A stretch of DNA of 64,000 nucleotides from positions 118,348-182,347 of the forward strand of contig NZ_JANZXN010000060.1 in the NCBI RefSeq assembly GCF_025629245.1. Direction: 5' to 3'. The notes below the pieces were generated by a model. That model worked only from the letters and a program-made list of their open reading frames with translations, did no database searches and had not been told where the DNA came from. The position numbers and the translations under genes are program-made. This DNA is from Natronobiforma cellulositropha. Its GTDB lineage: Archaea > Halobacteriota > Halobacteria > Halobacteriales > Natrialbaceae. Position 1 is the first letter of the stretch; each line of letters opens with the position of its first letter. Shown in pieces: positions 16,884-27,356 of this stretch.

Positions 16884-18224
16884 TCAGTCGTAGACACCTG
16901 CCCGCTCGAGGTCGCCCCGCTCGCGAAGCACCGACGGCGTCCGACACATCCCTGGCGCGCCGGTCACCTGCGGAACCGTACAGTTGTTACAGCTCTCACA
17001 GAGCGCGCGCGTCGTCGGAGCGACCGGCTGTCCGGCTCTACACCCGCCGTCCAGCAAGCGAGCGCCCAGGCGTGGCTCGGCGTAGAACGGCCGGGCCATC
17101 CCGACCATGTCGCAGGCGGGGTCGCCGCCGGTCTCGCCGAGCAGGCGGTCGATCTCTCGACGGCTGCGAATCCCACCCTCCGCGAGGACGGGAACCGACA
17201 CCGCCTCGCGGACCCGCCGACAGAACTCGGCGTTCCACGGTCCCTCGAGTCCGTACTGGACCGACTGGACGCGGTTCGCCGCCGCGACCAGCCGCCTGCG
17301 CCAGGGACCGCCGAACGCGGCGTCGTAGCCCTCCCGGAGCGACTCGTTCGCCCACGCCCGTCCGGGGTAGCGCCCTCTGACGATGCTCATGTCCCACACC
17401 ACCGAGGTCTGGACCGGAACCAGCGCGTCGTAGCCGATTCGCTCGAGCCGGCGGGCGAGTTCGACCCCGTCGGCGAGCGAGAGTTTTCGGCGGACGACCG
17501 GCGGGGCGGGCGTCTCCGCGGGCACCTTCGTCAGCAGGGGCACGTCGCCCGCCCGTGCGCGAATCTCGTCGTGGACCAGCGCCAGAAACCGGAGGCGGTT
17601 CTCCGGCGAGCCGCCGAACTCGTCCTCGCGACGGTTGTAGAAGGGCGAGAGAAACTGCTGGACGATGCCCATGTTCGCCCCCGAGAGGTGGACGCCGTCG
17701 TAGCCCGCCGCGACGCAGTTCGCCGCCGCCCGCCCGAAGTCAGCCGCCAACTCGTAGACCTCCTCGGTCGTCAGGACGTGCGGGCGGTAGTGGAGGAAGC
17801 CCGCCCGGTCGAGCGCGCGAAGCTGCCAGGGCGGACGCGAGACCGCGAGCTGCTCGAGTTCCGGGTGGGTGCGTCGGTACTCGGCGTGCCAGGTCTCCAT
17901 GCTCCGGAGACCGCCGTGTTCGAGCTGGACGACGATCTTGCTCCCGTGGTCGTGAATCCGCTCGGTGAGCGCGGCGAGCGTCTCGACGAACGCCGGATCG
18001 TGGACACGGGTCATCCCCGGGGCGGCACAGCCGCCCTCCCCGCAGACGATGGTCGCCCCCTGACAGAGCAGGCCGACTCCCGACGCCGCCGCCGGCTCGA
18101 GGTCGTCGATCAGCGTCTCGACGGTGTCGGGTCCGGTGCCCGCACACTCGAGCAGCGGTGCTCTGTAGAGGCGGTTGTCGATCCGACAGCCACCGATCTC
18201 GAGTGAGTCCTCGAGTGACGTCAT
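16884..18224 (-). CDS. Old-yellow-enzyme-type NADH:flavin oxidoreductase with C-terminal Cys cluster
   Basis: 446 residues from the ATG at 18224. The N-terminal two thirds is an FMN-binding TIM barrel: RLYRAPLLECAGTG, IVVQLEHGG, AANCVAAGYDGVHLSGANMG, FYNRREDEFGGSPENRLRF and VLAEGGIRSRREIDRLL. The C-terminus has CESCNNCTVP followed by a fourth Cys in GAPGMC, the arrangement that holds a [4Fe-4S] cluster in 2,4-dienoyl-CoA-reductase-like members. The second FAD domain of the full-length enzymes is absent. Substrate unknown. Confidence 0.85.
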   Translation of the reverse strand: MTSLEDSLEIGGCRIDNRLYRAPLLECAGTGPDTVETLIDDLEPAAASGVGLLCQGATIVCGEGGCAAPGMTRVHDPAFVETLAALTERIHDHGSKIVVQLEHGGLRSMETWHAEYRRTHPELEQLAVSRPPWQLRALDRAGFLHYRPHVLTTEEVYELAADFGRAAANCVAAGYDGVHLSGANMGIVQQFLSPFYNRREDEFGGSPENRLRFLALVHDEIRARAGDVPLLTKVPAETPAPPVVRRKLSLADGVELARRLERIGYDALVPVQTSVVWDMSIVRGRYPGRAWANESLREGYDAAFGGPWRRRLVAAANRVQSVQYGLEGPWNAEFCRRVREAVSVPVLAEGGIRSRREIDRLLGETGGDPACDMVGMARPFYAEPRLGARLLDGGCRAGQPVAPTTRALCESCNNCTVPQVTGAPGMCRTPSVLRERGDLERAGVYD

Positions 18225-18337
18225 TGGGATGGGTGACGACGGGTGCGTACAAGAGGGTGGCGTCGGCTCCCACCACGCGCAGGGAACCGGTCCGTACTGC
18301 CACCAGAGCCTTCCGCTCGCCGTCCGAACGCCGATCC

Positions 18338-18985
18338 ATGGCACGATCCCCGAGCGAGTACGAGGACCACCTCGAGCGGAGTCGAGCGGTCTGGGACCAG
18401 CGGAGCGACAGCTACGGACGCAGCGAGCGGGAACTCGCGGCAATTCGCGAGACGGCGATAGACCACCTCGGTCTCGAGCGCGGCGACCGCGTGCTCGAGG
18501 TCGGGTGTGGGCCGGGCGTCAACCTCGCTCGGCTCCGGAGCGACGTGGGCGAGCACGGCGCGGTCGTCGCCCTCGACTACAGTCCGGAGATGGTGGCGGA
18601 CGCCGATACACGCGTCGAGGGCCACGGCTGGGAGAACGTCGAGGTCCGTCTGGCGGACGCCACGCAGGCGACGTTCGACCGGGGGTTCGACGCCGCGCTG
18701 GCGACGCTCTCGCTGAGCCTCATGCCGGACGTCGAGGCGACCGTCGAGACCATCGCCCGGGCGCTCGCCCCCGGCGGCACGCTCGTCGTCTTCGACCTCC
18801 GGCCGGTTCCCTCCGGCCCGGCCAGCGTCGTCAACCCGCTGGTACGTCGCTTCCTGCGCTGGTACGCCAACTGGAACCCCGACGGCGACGTCCTGGCGTC
18901 GCTCGAGGCGGCCTTCGATGAGTGTACGGTCGTCGAGACGTACGCCGCCGGCATCGGCTACGTTGCCGTCTGTCGGTCGGGCTGA
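18338..18985 (+). CDS. Class I SAM-dependent methyltransferase
   Basis: 215 residues from ATG 18338. Motif I is VLEVGCGPGVNLARL, followed by VVALDYSPEMVADA and a post-I acidic residue. Motif II is ALATLSLSLMPD and motif III APGGTLVVFDLRPVP. These are the UbiE/Methyltransf_11 pattern. Methyl acceptor unknown. The in-frame region upstream to 18158 overlaps the divergent oxidoreductase and looks like a shadow. Confidence 0.85.
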   Translation: MARSPSEYEDHLERSRAVWDQRSDSYGRSERELAAIRETAIDHLGLERGDRVLEVGCGPGVNLARLRSDVGEHGAVVALDYSPEMVADADTRVEGHGWENVEVRLADATQATFDRGFDAALATLSLSLMPDVEATVETIARALAPGGTLVVFDLRPVPSGPASVVNPLVRRFLRWYANWNPDGDVLASLEAAFDECTVVETYAAGIGYVAVCRSG

Positions 18986-18997
18986 CGGCGGGGCGCC

Positions 18998-19492
18998 TCA
19001 CTTCTCGACCTCGAGCAGCGCGACGCGTTCACAGACGAGTTCCTCGAGCGTCGCGTCGGTCGCCGTGCGTTCGGCGGCCGTGATCTCGAAGAAGGAACAG
19101 AGGCGCGTCTCGTCGGTGTGGGCGAACGGAGCGTCGGATTCGAGCGAGAGCGCCGTCTCGAGTGCGTCGCGTGCGCCCGCTTCGTCACCGCCCGAGAGCA
19201 GGATGGCCGCGGGCGTGCGCCCCTCGGAGACGCCCATCTCGAGGGCGCGGTCGATCTGTCTGCGCCCGGCGGCGTAGAGCAGGATCTCGACGGCACGCTC
19301 GCGGGCGACGTTCTCGCCGCGGGCGAGCGCCCGGTCGGCCAGCGCGACGGCACGCTCGAGGTGGGCGGGACCGGCGACGTAGCGCGCGTCGAACGCCTGC
19401 ACCGTCGTGTCGTACGCCTCGCCGACGGCCGCGAGCGTCTCGATGAAGGCGTCGAGGTCGTCGATCTCGAGGGTGCAGTGGAGCAGGTCCAT
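18998..19492 (-). CDS. cgi121: KEOPS complex subunit Cgi121
   Basis: 164 residues. The N-terminal LHCTLEIDDLDAFIETLAAVG, central LARGENVARERAVEILLYAAGRRQI and late ILLSGGDEAGARDALE with ETRLCSFFEIT match archaeal Cgi121. In KEOPS it binds the tRNA 3' CCA end for the t6A37 modification made by Kae1/Bud32. It follows Hel308 directly (TGA then ATG), so the two are probably co-transcribed, an arrangement I recall from other haloarchaea. Confidence 0.85.
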   Translation of the reverse strand: MDLLHCTLEIDDLDAFIETLAAVGEAYDTTVQAFDARYVAGPAHLERAVALADRALARGENVARERAVEILLYAAGRRQIDRALEMGVSEGRTPAAILLSGGDEAGARDALETALSLESDAPFAHTDETRLCSFFEITAAERTATDATLEELVCERVALLEVEK

Positions 19493-21883
19493 TCAGAAAT
19501 CACCCAGGTTCGACTGGCTCTCGTCGGGGTCTGCGTCGGTGCGTTCGGCACCGTCGCTCGCCTCGCGCTCGCGGTCGGTCTCGAGGACGACCTCGCCGTC
19601 GTCCGCCGGGTAGCGCGCCTCGACGCCCTCCATCGAGGGGTCCTCGCGGCCGGCGTTCTCGAGGATCGTTTCGGCGGTCTTCTCGCCTCGCAGCGCCCCG
19701 AGGACGAGTCCCTTGTCCGCCTCGCGGAGGTCGGCGGGCGTCTCGATGCCGACGGCGGCGAGCGCGCGGGCACGCTTTCGGCCGACGCCGCGGACGCCGA
19801 CGAGTTCGAGGAGGTCCTCGCGGACGCCGTGTTCGACCCGGGCGCGGGCCTCGCGGACGGCGACCGTCCACTCGCTGTCGATCTCGGCGGCGAGTGACTC
19901 CGCCGCCCCGAGGAGCCACTCGGCGGTGTCGACCTTCCCGCGGAGGTCGCCGGGACCGATCCCGTAGCGCTCGGTGAGGCGGTCCTCGTCCGTTTCGCTC
20001 GCCCAGTCTGCGAGCAGTTTCCCGGTCTTCAACGCCGCGAGCCAGTCTTCGAAGCGCGCGCTCTCGAACTCGCTCGGGGCGTCGCCGAGCAGTTCGCGCT
20101 CGCGCTCGTAGTAGAGTTCGCCGTAGGTCTCGTCCTCGCCCGAGCGCAGGTAGAGCTGGTACATGTCGGGCGTCCTCGAGACGAGGTGGTAGCAGCCGAG
20201 CGCCGTCGGGCGCTCTGCGGCCGCCTCGAGTCCGTGGACGATTTCGGCGGCGCTCATCGGATCGAGGTAGAGCCGCGAGACGGTGTGGCCGAGCCCCGTC
20301 GCACGCAGCCGTTCGGTCCGACTCGAGCGCGCCGCCAGATCCGCCGCCGAGGTGAACGCGCCGTCGCCGCCGTCGGCGTCTCCGTCTTCGTCCGCCCCCT
20401 CTCGCTCGCGCTCGATGAAGTCGTTCGAGACGAGGTACTCGATGACGCCGTCGGCGACCGTCTCGAGTCGGCCCGTCTCGGTCGTCTGGGTCGCGTAGAG
20501 CGTTTCGTCGAGGAACTCGAGGAGACCCTGGCGGGTGCGTGCGAAGCCGGAGGCGACCGTCGCGAGGACGTGAGTGCGCAGCGCGGGTTCGGCGGCGAGT
20601 TTCGAGCGGACGGGGTCGGGTTCGGCCCAGACGTAGCGCTCGAAGAGTTCCTCGCGCTCGTCGTGGCCTTTCGCGAGGAGGACGGCTTCGCCGTAGGGGT
20701 CGAGTCCGGGCCGGCCCGCCCGGCCCATCATCTGGTGGACCTCGAGCACCGAGAGCGGGGCCATCCCGCCCGCGCTCGGGTCGAAGCGCCGCCAGTCGCG
20801 GACGACGACCCGGCGGGCGGGTGTGTTGACCCCGGCGGCGAGCGTCGGCGTCGCACAGATCACCTTCAGGAGGCGCTCGCGAAACGCCTCCTCGACGAGC
20901 GAGCGGTGTTCGGCGGCCAGCCCCGCGTGGTGGAAGGCCGCGCCGCTCTCGACGCAGGTCGCCAAGTCGTCGCTCGTCTCGGCGTCGCTCACCTCGCGAA
21001 TCTCGTCGGCGAGCGCCGCCAGCTCCGTCCGCTCGACGTTCACCAGTTCGCGGTCGGCGACCCCCGAGAGGCGTGCCGCCGCCGCCTCGGCGTTACGCCG
21101 GGAGTTGACGAAGACGAGCGAGGAGCCACCCTCCGCGAGAATGTCGCGGACGAGCGCGGCCTCCTGTCGCTCCGCCCCCTCGACGGGAACCTCGCGCGTG
21201 GTGCCGTCGCCGAACTCGAGTGAGTTGCCGTAGTGGACCCCGGTTCGGAGGTCGATCGGCCGCCACGTCGAGTGGACGAGCGCCGCGTCGAGCCAGTCGG
21301 CGATCTCACCGGCGTTGCCGACCGTCGCCGAGAGGGCGACGACCTGGAGCGCCGGGTTCAGGTGGCGCAGTTTCGCGAGCGTGACCTCGAGTGTCGGCCC
21401 ACGGCTCGCGTCGTCGATGAGGTGGACCTCGTCGGCGACGACGCAGGTGAGGTCGGTGAGCCACTCCGCGCCGTTGCGCACGAGCGAGTCGACCTTCTCG
21501 CTCGTGGCGACGATGATGTCCTTGGTCGCGAGCCAGTCGCTCGTCGACTCGTAGTTGCCGGTGGCGACGCCGACGGTGACGCCGAACTCGCCGTAGGCGT
21601 CGAACTCGGCCCGTTTCTCGCTCGCGAGCGCGCGCAGCGGGACGATGTAGAGCGCCTTGCCGCCGCTCGAACCGGTCGCCCCGCGTTCGACCGCCGAGAG
21701 CATCGCGAGGGCGGCGATCATCGTCTTCCCGCTCGCCGTCGGCACCGCAGCGACGAGGCTCTCACCCTCGAGAATCCCCGCCTCGACGGCCTCCGCCTGC
21801 GGCGGGTAGAGCGACTCGATGCCCATCTCGCGGAAGTGCTCGAGTGCGCCGGGTGGCAGCCCCGACAACTCCTCGACGTTCAT
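19493..21883 (-). CDS. hel308: ATP-dependent DNA helicase Hel308
   Basis: 796 residues from the ATG at 21883; an ATG two codons upstream is equally in frame. Motif Q/I is [11 protein letters not shown] and [11 protein letters not shown], motif II is [11 protein letters not shown], motif III is ALSATVGNA, and motif VI is [18 protein letters not shown] ratchet domain and C-terminal helix-hairpin-helix ([20 protein letters not shown]) follow. It acts at stalled or branched replication forks (family knowledge). The extreme C-terminus ends QSNLGDF, which resembles a PCNA-interaction tail (Q-x-x-L-x-x-F). TTAAACC near 21912 may be its promoter. Confidence 0.93.
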   Translation of the reverse strand: MNVEELSGLPPGALEHFREMGIESLYPPQAEAVEAGILEGESLVAAVPTASGKTMIAALAMLSAVERGATGSSGGKALYIVPLRALASEKRAEFDAYGEFGVTVGVATGNYESTSDWLATKDIIVATSEKVDSLVRNGAEWLTDLTCVVADEVHLIDDASRGPTLEVTLAKLRHLNPALQVVALSATVGNAGEIADWLDAALVHSTWRPIDLRTGVHYGNSLEFGDGTTREVPVEGAERQEAALVRDILAEGGSSLVFVNSRRNAEAAAARLSGVADRELVNVERTELAALADEIREVSDAETSDDLATCVESGAAFHHAGLAAEHRSLVEEAFRERLLKVICATPTLAAGVNTPARRVVVRDWRRFDPSAGGMAPLSVLEVHQMMGRAGRPGLDPYGEAVLLAKGHDEREELFERYVWAEPDPVRSKLAAEPALRTHVLATVASGFARTRQGLLEFLDETLYATQTTETGRLETVADGVIEYLVSNDFIEREREGADEDGDADGGDGAFTSAADLAARSSRTERLRATGLGHTVSRLYLDPMSAAEIVHGLEAAAERPTALGCYHLVSRTPDMYQLYLRSGEDETYGELYYERERELLGDAPSEFESARFEDWLAALKTGKLLADWASETDEDRLTERYGIGPGDLRGKVDTAEWLLGAAESLAAEIDSEWTVAVREARARVEHGVREDLLELVGVRGVGRKRARALAAVGIETPADLREADKGLVLGALRGEKTAETILENAGREDPSMEGVEARYPADDGEVVLETDREREASDGAERTDADPDESQSNLGDF

Positions 21884-22061
21884 TGCCATCCGTTGGGTCG
21901 TGACCCGGTTTAAGCTATCGTCTCCACCCGTACTCGAGACCAGCGGCTCGCTGTCGTACTCCCCACGCCGACGGTCGCGAACACCCACCGACGGTGGCCA
22001 CCCGGACGAGCGACGGGGCTTTCACGAGTGTCGCACACTGTACTCGCTGTCTGTCCCCTCC

Positions 22062-22286
22062 TCACTCCCGGTCGTCGAGGCGCTCGTGGAGCCGCTCGAC
22101 TTCTTCCTCGAGTGTCGCGACCCGGTAGCGCAGTTCTTCGTCGGCCGCGCGGGCGCGATACGCGCGGAGGATGACCATCACCGACCCCGCGAGGAAGGCG
22201 AAGAGGACGAGGAAGGTGACGCCGACGGCGATCAGTTCGGTCATCGTGGTCCCCTCCTGGAGCGGGAAGACCGCGTACTCGAGCAT
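22062..22286 (-). CDS. Small membrane protein with C-terminal coiled coil
   Basis: 74 residues starting MLEYAVFPLQEGTTMTELIA; the internal Met at 15 is an alternative start. One transmembrane helix (about 16-40, rich in Val, Leu, Ala) is followed by a charged coiled coil (ATLEEEVERLHERLDDRE). Small proteins of this shape are frequent in haloarchaea and of unknown role. Too short to assign. Confidence 0.55.
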   Translation of the reverse strand: MLEYAVFPLQEGTTMTELIAVGVTFLVLFAFLAGSVMVILRAYRARAADEELRYRVATLEEEVERLHERLDDRE

Positions 22287-22424
22287 AGGGGACGTGTGCG
22301 CTCGAGCGCGTAAACGGTGTCGAAAACGTGGTGAAAACGTCTCGGACAACGCGCCGAAGAGGTCTCGAACACGCGGCCCAGCGCAGTCGTCAGGCCTTTG
22401 GTCGGCTCGCGCCAACGCCCAGGT

Positions 22425-22670
22425 ATGCGAGTCGAGTTCGACGAGGACACCTGTATCGGGATGTACCAGTGCGTCGCCGAGTGGGACGCCTTCGAGAAGG
22501 ACAAGTCGGCGGGCAAAGCCGTCCTCACGGGAGCCGAGGAGGTCGACGACGGCGTCTTCGCGCTCGAGGTGCCCGAGGGGGCGGAACTGGACGCGAAGTT
22601 CGCCGCGCGGACGTGTCCGGTCGACGCCATCGTCCTCTACGACGACGACGGCGAGCAGCTGATTCCGTAG
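22425..22670 (+). CDS. Ferredoxin, probable [3Fe-4S] type
   Basis: 81 residues from ATG 22425. MRVEFDEDTCIGMYQCVAEW followed later by ARTCPVDAIVLYDDDGEQ is the single-cluster ferredoxin layout. Only three cysteines are visible (positions about 10, 16 and 66), which fits a [3Fe-4S] rather than a four-Cys cluster. It is an electron carrier for oxidoreductases, with no clear dedicated partner next to it. It is convergent with the ABC permease. Confidence 0.82.
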   Translation: MRVEFDEDTCIGMYQCVAEWDAFEKDKSAGKAVLTGAEEVDDGVFALEVPEGAELDAKFAARTCPVDAIVLYDDDGEQLIP

Positions 22671-22674
22671 CCCG

Positions 22675-23904
22675 TCACTCGTGTCTGAGCGCCTCGATGG
22701 GGTCGGTTTTCGCCGCCTGCCAGGCGGGGTAGAGCCCCGAGAGGACGCCGACGCCGACGCCGACGGCGATGGCGATGGCGATCCAGTCGAGCGGGTAGAC
22801 CATCGGCCACTCGAGCAGAGAGACACCGAGGAAGCCGACGCCGAGGCCGAGGAGGACGCCGAAGACGGAGCCGATGAACCCGAGGATGACCGACTCGACG
22901 AGGAACAGCTGCAGAATATCCCGGTTTGTCGCGCCGACGGCTTTCATGATGCCGATCTCGCGGGTGCGCTCGGTGACGCTGACGATCATGATGTTGGCGA
23001 TGCCGATCGAGCCGACGACGAGAGCGATCGCGGCGATGCCGGCGATGAGGATCGTGAGCTGGTCGACGATCTCGGTCACCTGCTCGATGGCGTCGTCGAC
23101 GGTCTGGACGGCGATCTCGTGGTCGCCCTGTTTGAGCTGGCTGGCGTCGGCCTCGTCGGACTCGAAGTACTCGAGGATGGCCGTCTGGACGCCGTCGACG
23201 GATTCCGGGCCCTCGGCGACGACGACCAGCGACGAGTAGGCGTGTTCGGTCGTCTCGCGGGGCGTCTCGATCGTCGTCGTGTAGAACGGATCGGTCGGCA
23301 CGTAGAGCATCGGCGACGAGCCGAACCCATCGGCCTCCTCGACGACACCGACGACCGTGACGGTCTCGCTCGAGCCGTCGGGCAACGAGAGGGTGAGTTC
23401 GTCGCCGACGCCGACCCCGCCGTCGAAGAGCTGCGCCGCGTGGGCGTTGATCATCGCCTCGTTCGCGCCCGCGGTGAACGCCTCGCCATCGACGATCTCC
23501 TCGGGCAAGAAGTAGCCGTCGGTCGTCGCGGTCACCCCGACCGTCCCCGTCACCCGGTCGCCGCCGTGTGCCGTCTGCGTGACCGGGATGCTGGCCGTGG
23601 GCGAGACCGACGAGACCCCATCGAGCGCCTCGAGACGTTCGACGTCGTGTTCGGTGTAGATCGCCGCGTCGACTTCGATCACGCCGAAGCCGTCCGCGGG
23701 GGTCGTCTGCGTCCAGACGAGCATCCCCGGTTCGTCGAACGACTCGAGGTCGCCGACGATGCTCGCGGTGAACGCACCACCGAGAACCATGAACGTGATG
23801 ACGGAGGCGACGCCGATGATGACGCCGAGGGTCGTCAGCGTCGAGCGGAGTTTGTGCGAGGCGATCGACCGCCAGCTAATCCGGAGGCTCTCGGGAAGGT
23901 TCAC
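22675..23904 (-). CDS. MacB/FtsX-type ABC transporter permease
   Basis: 409 residues with the MacB topology: one N-terminal helix ([19 protein letters not shown]), a large external MacB-core domain (about 45-280), and three C-terminal helices (around 285-310, 330-360 and 370-400). [22 protein letters not shown] and [21 protein letters not shown] are typical FtsX-domain stretches. It pairs with the ATPase upstream (4-base overlap). The family exports lipoproteins, peptides or drugs, or acts as a mechanotransmission device; substrate unknown. Confidence 0.88.
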   Translation of the reverse strand: MNLPESLRISWRSIASHKLRSTLTTLGVIIGVASVITFMVLGGAFTASIVGDLESFDEPGMLVWTQTTPADGFGVIEVDAAIYTEHDVERLEALDGVSSVSPTASIPVTQTAHGGDRVTGTVGVTATTDGYFLPEEIVDGEAFTAGANEAMINAHAAQLFDGGVGVGDELTLSLPDGSSETVTVVGVVEEADGFGSSPMLYVPTDPFYTTTIETPRETTEHAYSSLVVVAEGPESVDGVQTAILEYFESDEADASQLKQGDHEIAVQTVDDAIEQVTEIVDQLTILIAGIAAIALVVGSIGIANIMIVSVTERTREIGIMKAVGATNRDILQLFLVESVILGFIGSVFGVLLGLGVGFLGVSLLEWPMVYPLDWIAIAIAVGVGVGVLSGLYPAWQAAKTDPIEALRHE

Positions 23905-24665
23905 GCGTCACCACCGGCGCTGGCCACGGAGTCGTCGCTCGACGCGCCCGCAGGGTCTCCCGAGCCGAGGTCTTCGATCGTCTCGATCCGGCCGTCGAGG
24001 ACGTGAACGATCCGGTCGGCGTAGGCGGCGGTGTTGGGCTCGTGTGTCACCATCAGGATCGTGGCGCCCTCCGCGTGGAGCTCTTCGAACAGCGACATGA
24101 TGCGGTCGCCGGTGGCGGTGTCGAGGTTGCCCGTCGGTTCGTCGGCCAAGATGAGCGTGGGGTCGTTCGCGAGCGCGCGGGCGATAGCGACACGCTGGCG
24201 CTGCCCGCCGGAGAGTTCACTCGGTGCGTGGTCTACCCGGTCTTCCAGCCCGACGCGTGCCAGGAGCGTCCGTGCGCGCTCGCGTCGCCCCTCGACGGTG
24301 GGCGCGAACAGCATCGGGAGCGTCACGTTCTCGGCTGCGCTCAGCCGGGGCATGAGGTTGAACGTCTGGAAGACGAACCCGATCTCTCGGCCCCTGAGCC
24401 GGGCCCGCTCGCGCCCCGAGAGCTCGGCAATCCGTTGACCGCCGAGTTCGACGGTACCAGCGTCGGGCGTATCCAGACAGCCGAGAACGTTCATCAGCGT
24501 CGACTTTCCGGAGCCACTCGGTCCCATCACCGCGGTAAACGACCCCGCGGGGAGCGTCAGCGAGACGCCGTCGAGGGCGTGGACCGGCTCACCGCCCAGT
24601 TCGTAGGTCCGACGGACGTCCACTGCGGCCACAGCAGGGGCATTAGGCTCCGACTCACGAGTCAT
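23901..24665 (-). CDS. MacB/LolD-type ABC transporter ATPase
   Basis: 254 residues. Walker [15 protein letters not shown]-loop [13 protein letters not shown], signature [15 protein letters not shown], Walker [13 protein letters not shown] and H-loop VTHEPN are intact. The [10 protein letters not shown] stretch places it in the LolD/MacB subfamily. It forms an operon with the following permease. AT-rich sequence just upstream (GATACTAAAATATC) probably contains its promoter. Confidence 0.9.
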   Translation of the reverse strand: MTRESEPNAPAVAAVDVRRTYELGGEPVHALDGVSLTLPAGSFTAVMGPSGSGKSTLMNVLGCLDTPDAGTVELGGQRIAELSGRERARLRGREIGFVFQTFNLMPRLSAAENVTLPMLFAPTVEGRRERARTLLARVGLEDRVDHAPSELSGGQRQRVAIARALANDPTLILADEPTGNLDTATGDRIMSLFEELHAEGATILMVTHEPNTAAYADRIVHVLDGRIETIEDLGSGDPAGASSDDSVASAGGDA

Positions 24666-24755
24666 TGCCGAAGAGTTCAGATCGGATACTAAAATATCTT
24701 GCTAAATCAACACGTCTGCCGTGAAACGGCCGCTCGAGACCACGCCGGCGCGAGC

Positions 24756-25670
24756 TTACGCGATCTTCTCGTACTGTTCGGCGAGCTTCTCGGCGGCCTC
24801 GCCGAGCTGGTCGCGCTCGAACGCCGAGAGGTCCCACTCGACGATCTCCTCGACGCCGTTGGCTCCGAGTTTGACCGGGACGCCGAGGGCGACGTCCTCG
24901 TGGCCGAACTCGCCCTCGAGTGCGACGCTCGCGGGGAGCACCGCGCCGGTGTCGCGCAGGACGGCCTCGACCATGTGGGCGACGCCGGTGGCGGGACCCC
25001 ACTCGGTCGCGCCCTTCTTCTCGATGACGTTCATCGCGCTGGTCTGCAGTTCCTCGAGGAGTTCGTCCTTTTCGTCGTCGGAGAACTCGGGGTCCGTGCC
25101 GTCGACGCGGACTTTCGAGAAGACCGGCACCTGTGCGTCGCCGTGTTCGCCGAGGATGGTCGCCTCGACGTTCTGGACGGGGGCGTCGTAGCGCTGGGAG
25201 ATCACGTAGCGAAATCGCGCGGAGTCGAGACGGCCGCCGAAGCCGATGACCTGCTCGCGCGGTCGAGTACCGGTCTCGTAGAGGTGGCGGTTCAACAGGT
25301 CGACCGGGTTCGAGGTCGTGATGGTGATGAAGTCGTCGTTGTACTCGGCGAGCGAGGAGCCGATGTCCTCCATGATCGGCGCGTTGTCACCCGCGAGGTC
25401 GATCCGGGTCTGTCCCGGCTGGCGTGGAATACCCGCCGTGATGACGACGACGTCGGAGCCCTCGGTGTCCTCGTAGCCACCCTGTCTGACGACGGTGTTC
25501 GAGTCGTAGGCCACGCCGTGGTTCGTGTCGGCGGCCTGTCCGACCGTCGTGTCCTCCTGAGACGGGATGTCCACGAAGACGAGTTCGTCACAGATGTCCC
25601 TGAGTGCGATGTTGTAGCCCGCTGCGGCCCCGACCGTCCCGGCCGCACCGACCACGCTAACTTTCGTCAT
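24756..25670 (-). CDS. mdh: Malate dehydrogenase (LDH-like)
   Basis: 304 residues from the ATG at 25670; the same frame is open far upstream to 26969, but that is shadow sequence. [19 protein letters not shown] is the NAD-binding fold. Substrate-binding arginines lie in [12 protein letters not shown] and [10 protein letters not shown], and the catalytic His is in [14 protein letters not shown]. It oxidises malate to oxaloacetate in the citric acid cycle. Haloarchaeal MDHs are of this tetrameric LDH-like, salt-dependent type. A TTTAACG element about 33 bases upstream is a plausible TATA box. Confidence 0.95.
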   Translation of the reverse strand: MTKVSVVGAAGTVGAAAGYNIALRDICDELVFVDIPSQEDTTVGQAADTNHGVAYDSNTVVRQGGYEDTEGSDVVVITAGIPRQPGQTRIDLAGDNAPIMEDIGSSLAEYNDDFITITTSNPVDLLNRHLYETGTRPREQVIGFGGRLDSARFRYVISQRYDAPVQNVEATILGEHGDAQVPVFSKVRVDGTDPEFSDDEKDELLEELQTSAMNVIEKKGATEWGPATGVAHMVEAVLRDTGAVLPASVALEGEFGHEDVALGVPVKLGANGVEEIVEWDLSAFERDQLGEAAEKLAEQYEKIA

Positions 25671-25866
25671 ACCACGTAGAAATCCACCCGGTGGCGCGTT
25701 AAATCCGTCGAAACCTTCGTGAATGCGGGGTTCGACGATCAGTAGGTCGACGATCGTCGAAGTGGCCACCACTGCGGTGGGCGCCAAGGGATCGCGGTCT
25801 CGGCCAACACCCCGCCGGTAGGGTGTGGCGACGAGTGTAACCGCCAGCCAGCGGAGATGCGAAGCG

Positions 25867-25872
25867 CTATAC
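25867..25872 (+). promoter_or_regulatory. Candidate TATA box of the 25902 gene
   Basis: CTATAC lies about 32 bases before the ATG at 25902. It is the only TATA-like stretch in the 231-base gap on this strand, and it supports that start. Confidence 0.4.
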
Positions 25873-25901
25873 CCGTCACTGTACGTGGTTTCGATAGCTG
25901 A

Positions 25902-26858
25902 ATGTGCGCTCGTGACGACGACGGCCGACTGCCCACACTCGAGTGGAACCAGCCGGAGACGGCCGTCCTCCGGTCGTTCGCGAGGCTCGTGCTCACACCC
26001 GGCGTTCACACGAGACACGTCCACCCTGGGGAGTCGTTCACGCTGTTTCCGCCGCCGGAGTCGGCGACGAGCGAGCGGATCGGAGACTGGAGTGCCTACG
26101 ATCCGGCCGACGTGACGGCGTTCGTGCCGTTTCCAGAGCAGTTCCGGGCGGGCGGCCACTCCGCTGCGTACATGGAGACGGCAGACCTCAGCGATGCACC
26201 GACCGACGCGAACGTCGCGTTCGTCACCCACTACCGGGCGGAGGCGAACCCCGAGACGAGCGAGCGCCCGCCGGTTCCCGGCCACGCCCACCGACGAATC
26301 GTGACGTTCGCGTTTCTGTCGGCGATGGGCGTCGCCACCCCGGCACACACGTTTCACCTCACCGAAGAGTGGATTGCCGTCGAAGGAATCGACGGCGAGA
26401 CGGTGGTTCGTCTCACGACGCGAGCGGCCAACAACGTCGACCGCGACGAGTTCCTCGACCAGCTCGCCGCACAACTGCTCGCTGGAAACCGGGACCTCCA
26501 CGAGGGGAACGTCTTCGTCCGCGAGGACGGCAGCGTCTACTGTGTCGATCTCGATCACGGCGCGGTCAGACACACCCACTGGGAACAGGTCGAACGGGCC
26601 GCGACGATGGCCGCAGATCTCGCCGGAGCGATCGACGACCAGCGAACCGCGCCCGCACTCGAGGTCGGCCCGGGAGACGTGGTGGACCGGACACAGCAAC
26701 TCGCGAGCGCGCTCGTCGAGTACGGGGTGGTCCCACCCATCCGCCGCGGACTCGAGGACTACGACCGGATCCTCGACGCGGTGGGGTTCTCCGAGTCGGT
26801 CCACTGTGAGCACATCGCGGCGAACGTCGAGTACCTGAACACGTACGAGCAGGCCTGA
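25902..26858 (+). CDS. Orphan kinase-like protein of unknown function
   Basis: 318 residues, no established family recognised. In the second half, [20 protein letters not shown] followed by VDLDHG resembles the catalytic loop and metal-binding motif of small-molecule or sugar kinases (APH/Kdo-kinase type, HxDxxxxN then D). Asp198, His200, Asn203 and Asp216/Asp218 would be the key residues. The N-terminal half (about 1-130) lacks a clear kinase N-lobe with a Lys, but contains [18 protein letters not shown]. It could be a degenerate kinase or an unrelated fold with a convergent motif. The small gene at 26880 follows closely. Confidence 0.6.
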   Translation: MCARDDDGRLPTLEWNQPETAVLRSFARLVLTPGVHTRHVHPGESFTLFPPPESATSERIGDWSAYDPADVTAFVPFPEQFRAGGHSAAYMETADLSDAPTDANVAFVTHYRAEANPETSERPPVPGHAHRRIVTFAFLSAMGVATPAHTFHLTEEWIAVEGIDGETVVRLTTRAANNVDRDEFLDQLAAQLLAGNRDLHEGNVFVREDGSVYCVDLDHGAVRHTHWEQVERAATMAADLAGAIDDQRTAPALEVGPGDVVDRTQQLASALVEYGVVPPIRRGLEDYDRILDAVGFSESVHCEHIAANVEYLNTYEQA

Positions 26859-26879
26859 CGGAGACGCGGCGGTACACTT

Positions 26880-27266
26880 ATGCGAATTCGCCGAGGAATG
26901 TACGACGATATGGTTCGAGTCGCCATCTACAGCACGGCCGCGGCCGACGTCGTCGCCTCGCCCGAGCACCGCGACTGGCGACTCGAGGCGGTGTGGGAAG
27001 ACGGCCAGTGGACCGAGGGCACGTTGCCCACCGACCCAACGACTCTGACGGGTGCGGAGGTACTCGAGCGCTACACCGGCCCGACGGTGTTCGCGTTCGA
27101 CGCCTCCGAACTACCCGATTACCTCCCACCGCTGCCCGAGGGGTCTCAGAACGACACCACCGGTGTGAGCGGCCAGCGCCGCCACTCTCGTCGATACGCG
27201 CTCGACACCAGGCGGCAGAACGCGCGCCGACGGAACCCCCGTTCTCGACACCGCGCACAGCGGTGA
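26880..27266 (+). CDS. Hypothetical small protein with an atypical Arg-rich tail
   Basis: 128 residues; in-frame ATGs at 26880, 26898 and 26910 are all possible starts, and [16 protein letters not shown] (26910) looks most like a protein start. Residues up to about 92 (ending [14 protein letters not shown]) are acidic and haloarchaea-like. The last 36 residues are Arg-rich (for example [18 protein letters not shown]), unlike neighbours, which suggests a frameshift or lost stop after about 27150. No family recognised. Confidence 0.5.
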   Translation: MRIRRGMYDDMVRVAIYSTAAADVVASPEHRDWRLEAVWEDGQWTEGTLPTDPTTLTGAEVLERYTGPTVFAFDASELPDYLPPLPEGSQNDTTGVSGQRRHSRRYALDTRRQNARRRNPRSRHRAQR

Positions 27267-27356
27267 GTACGAACGCAGACGCCGCCTCGAGTTACCACCT
27301 CTCGAGTCGGAGGGTCGCTCCTAAGCCGGACGCCTCCGAACAGCGGAGTGAGCAAC

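Noticed and set aside
25671..26969. Long upstream extension of the malate dehydrogenase frame
   Set aside because: The sequence before the ATG at 25670 is Arg/Val-rich shadow sequence opposite the 25902 gene; the enzyme's N-terminus is at [11 protein letters not shown].
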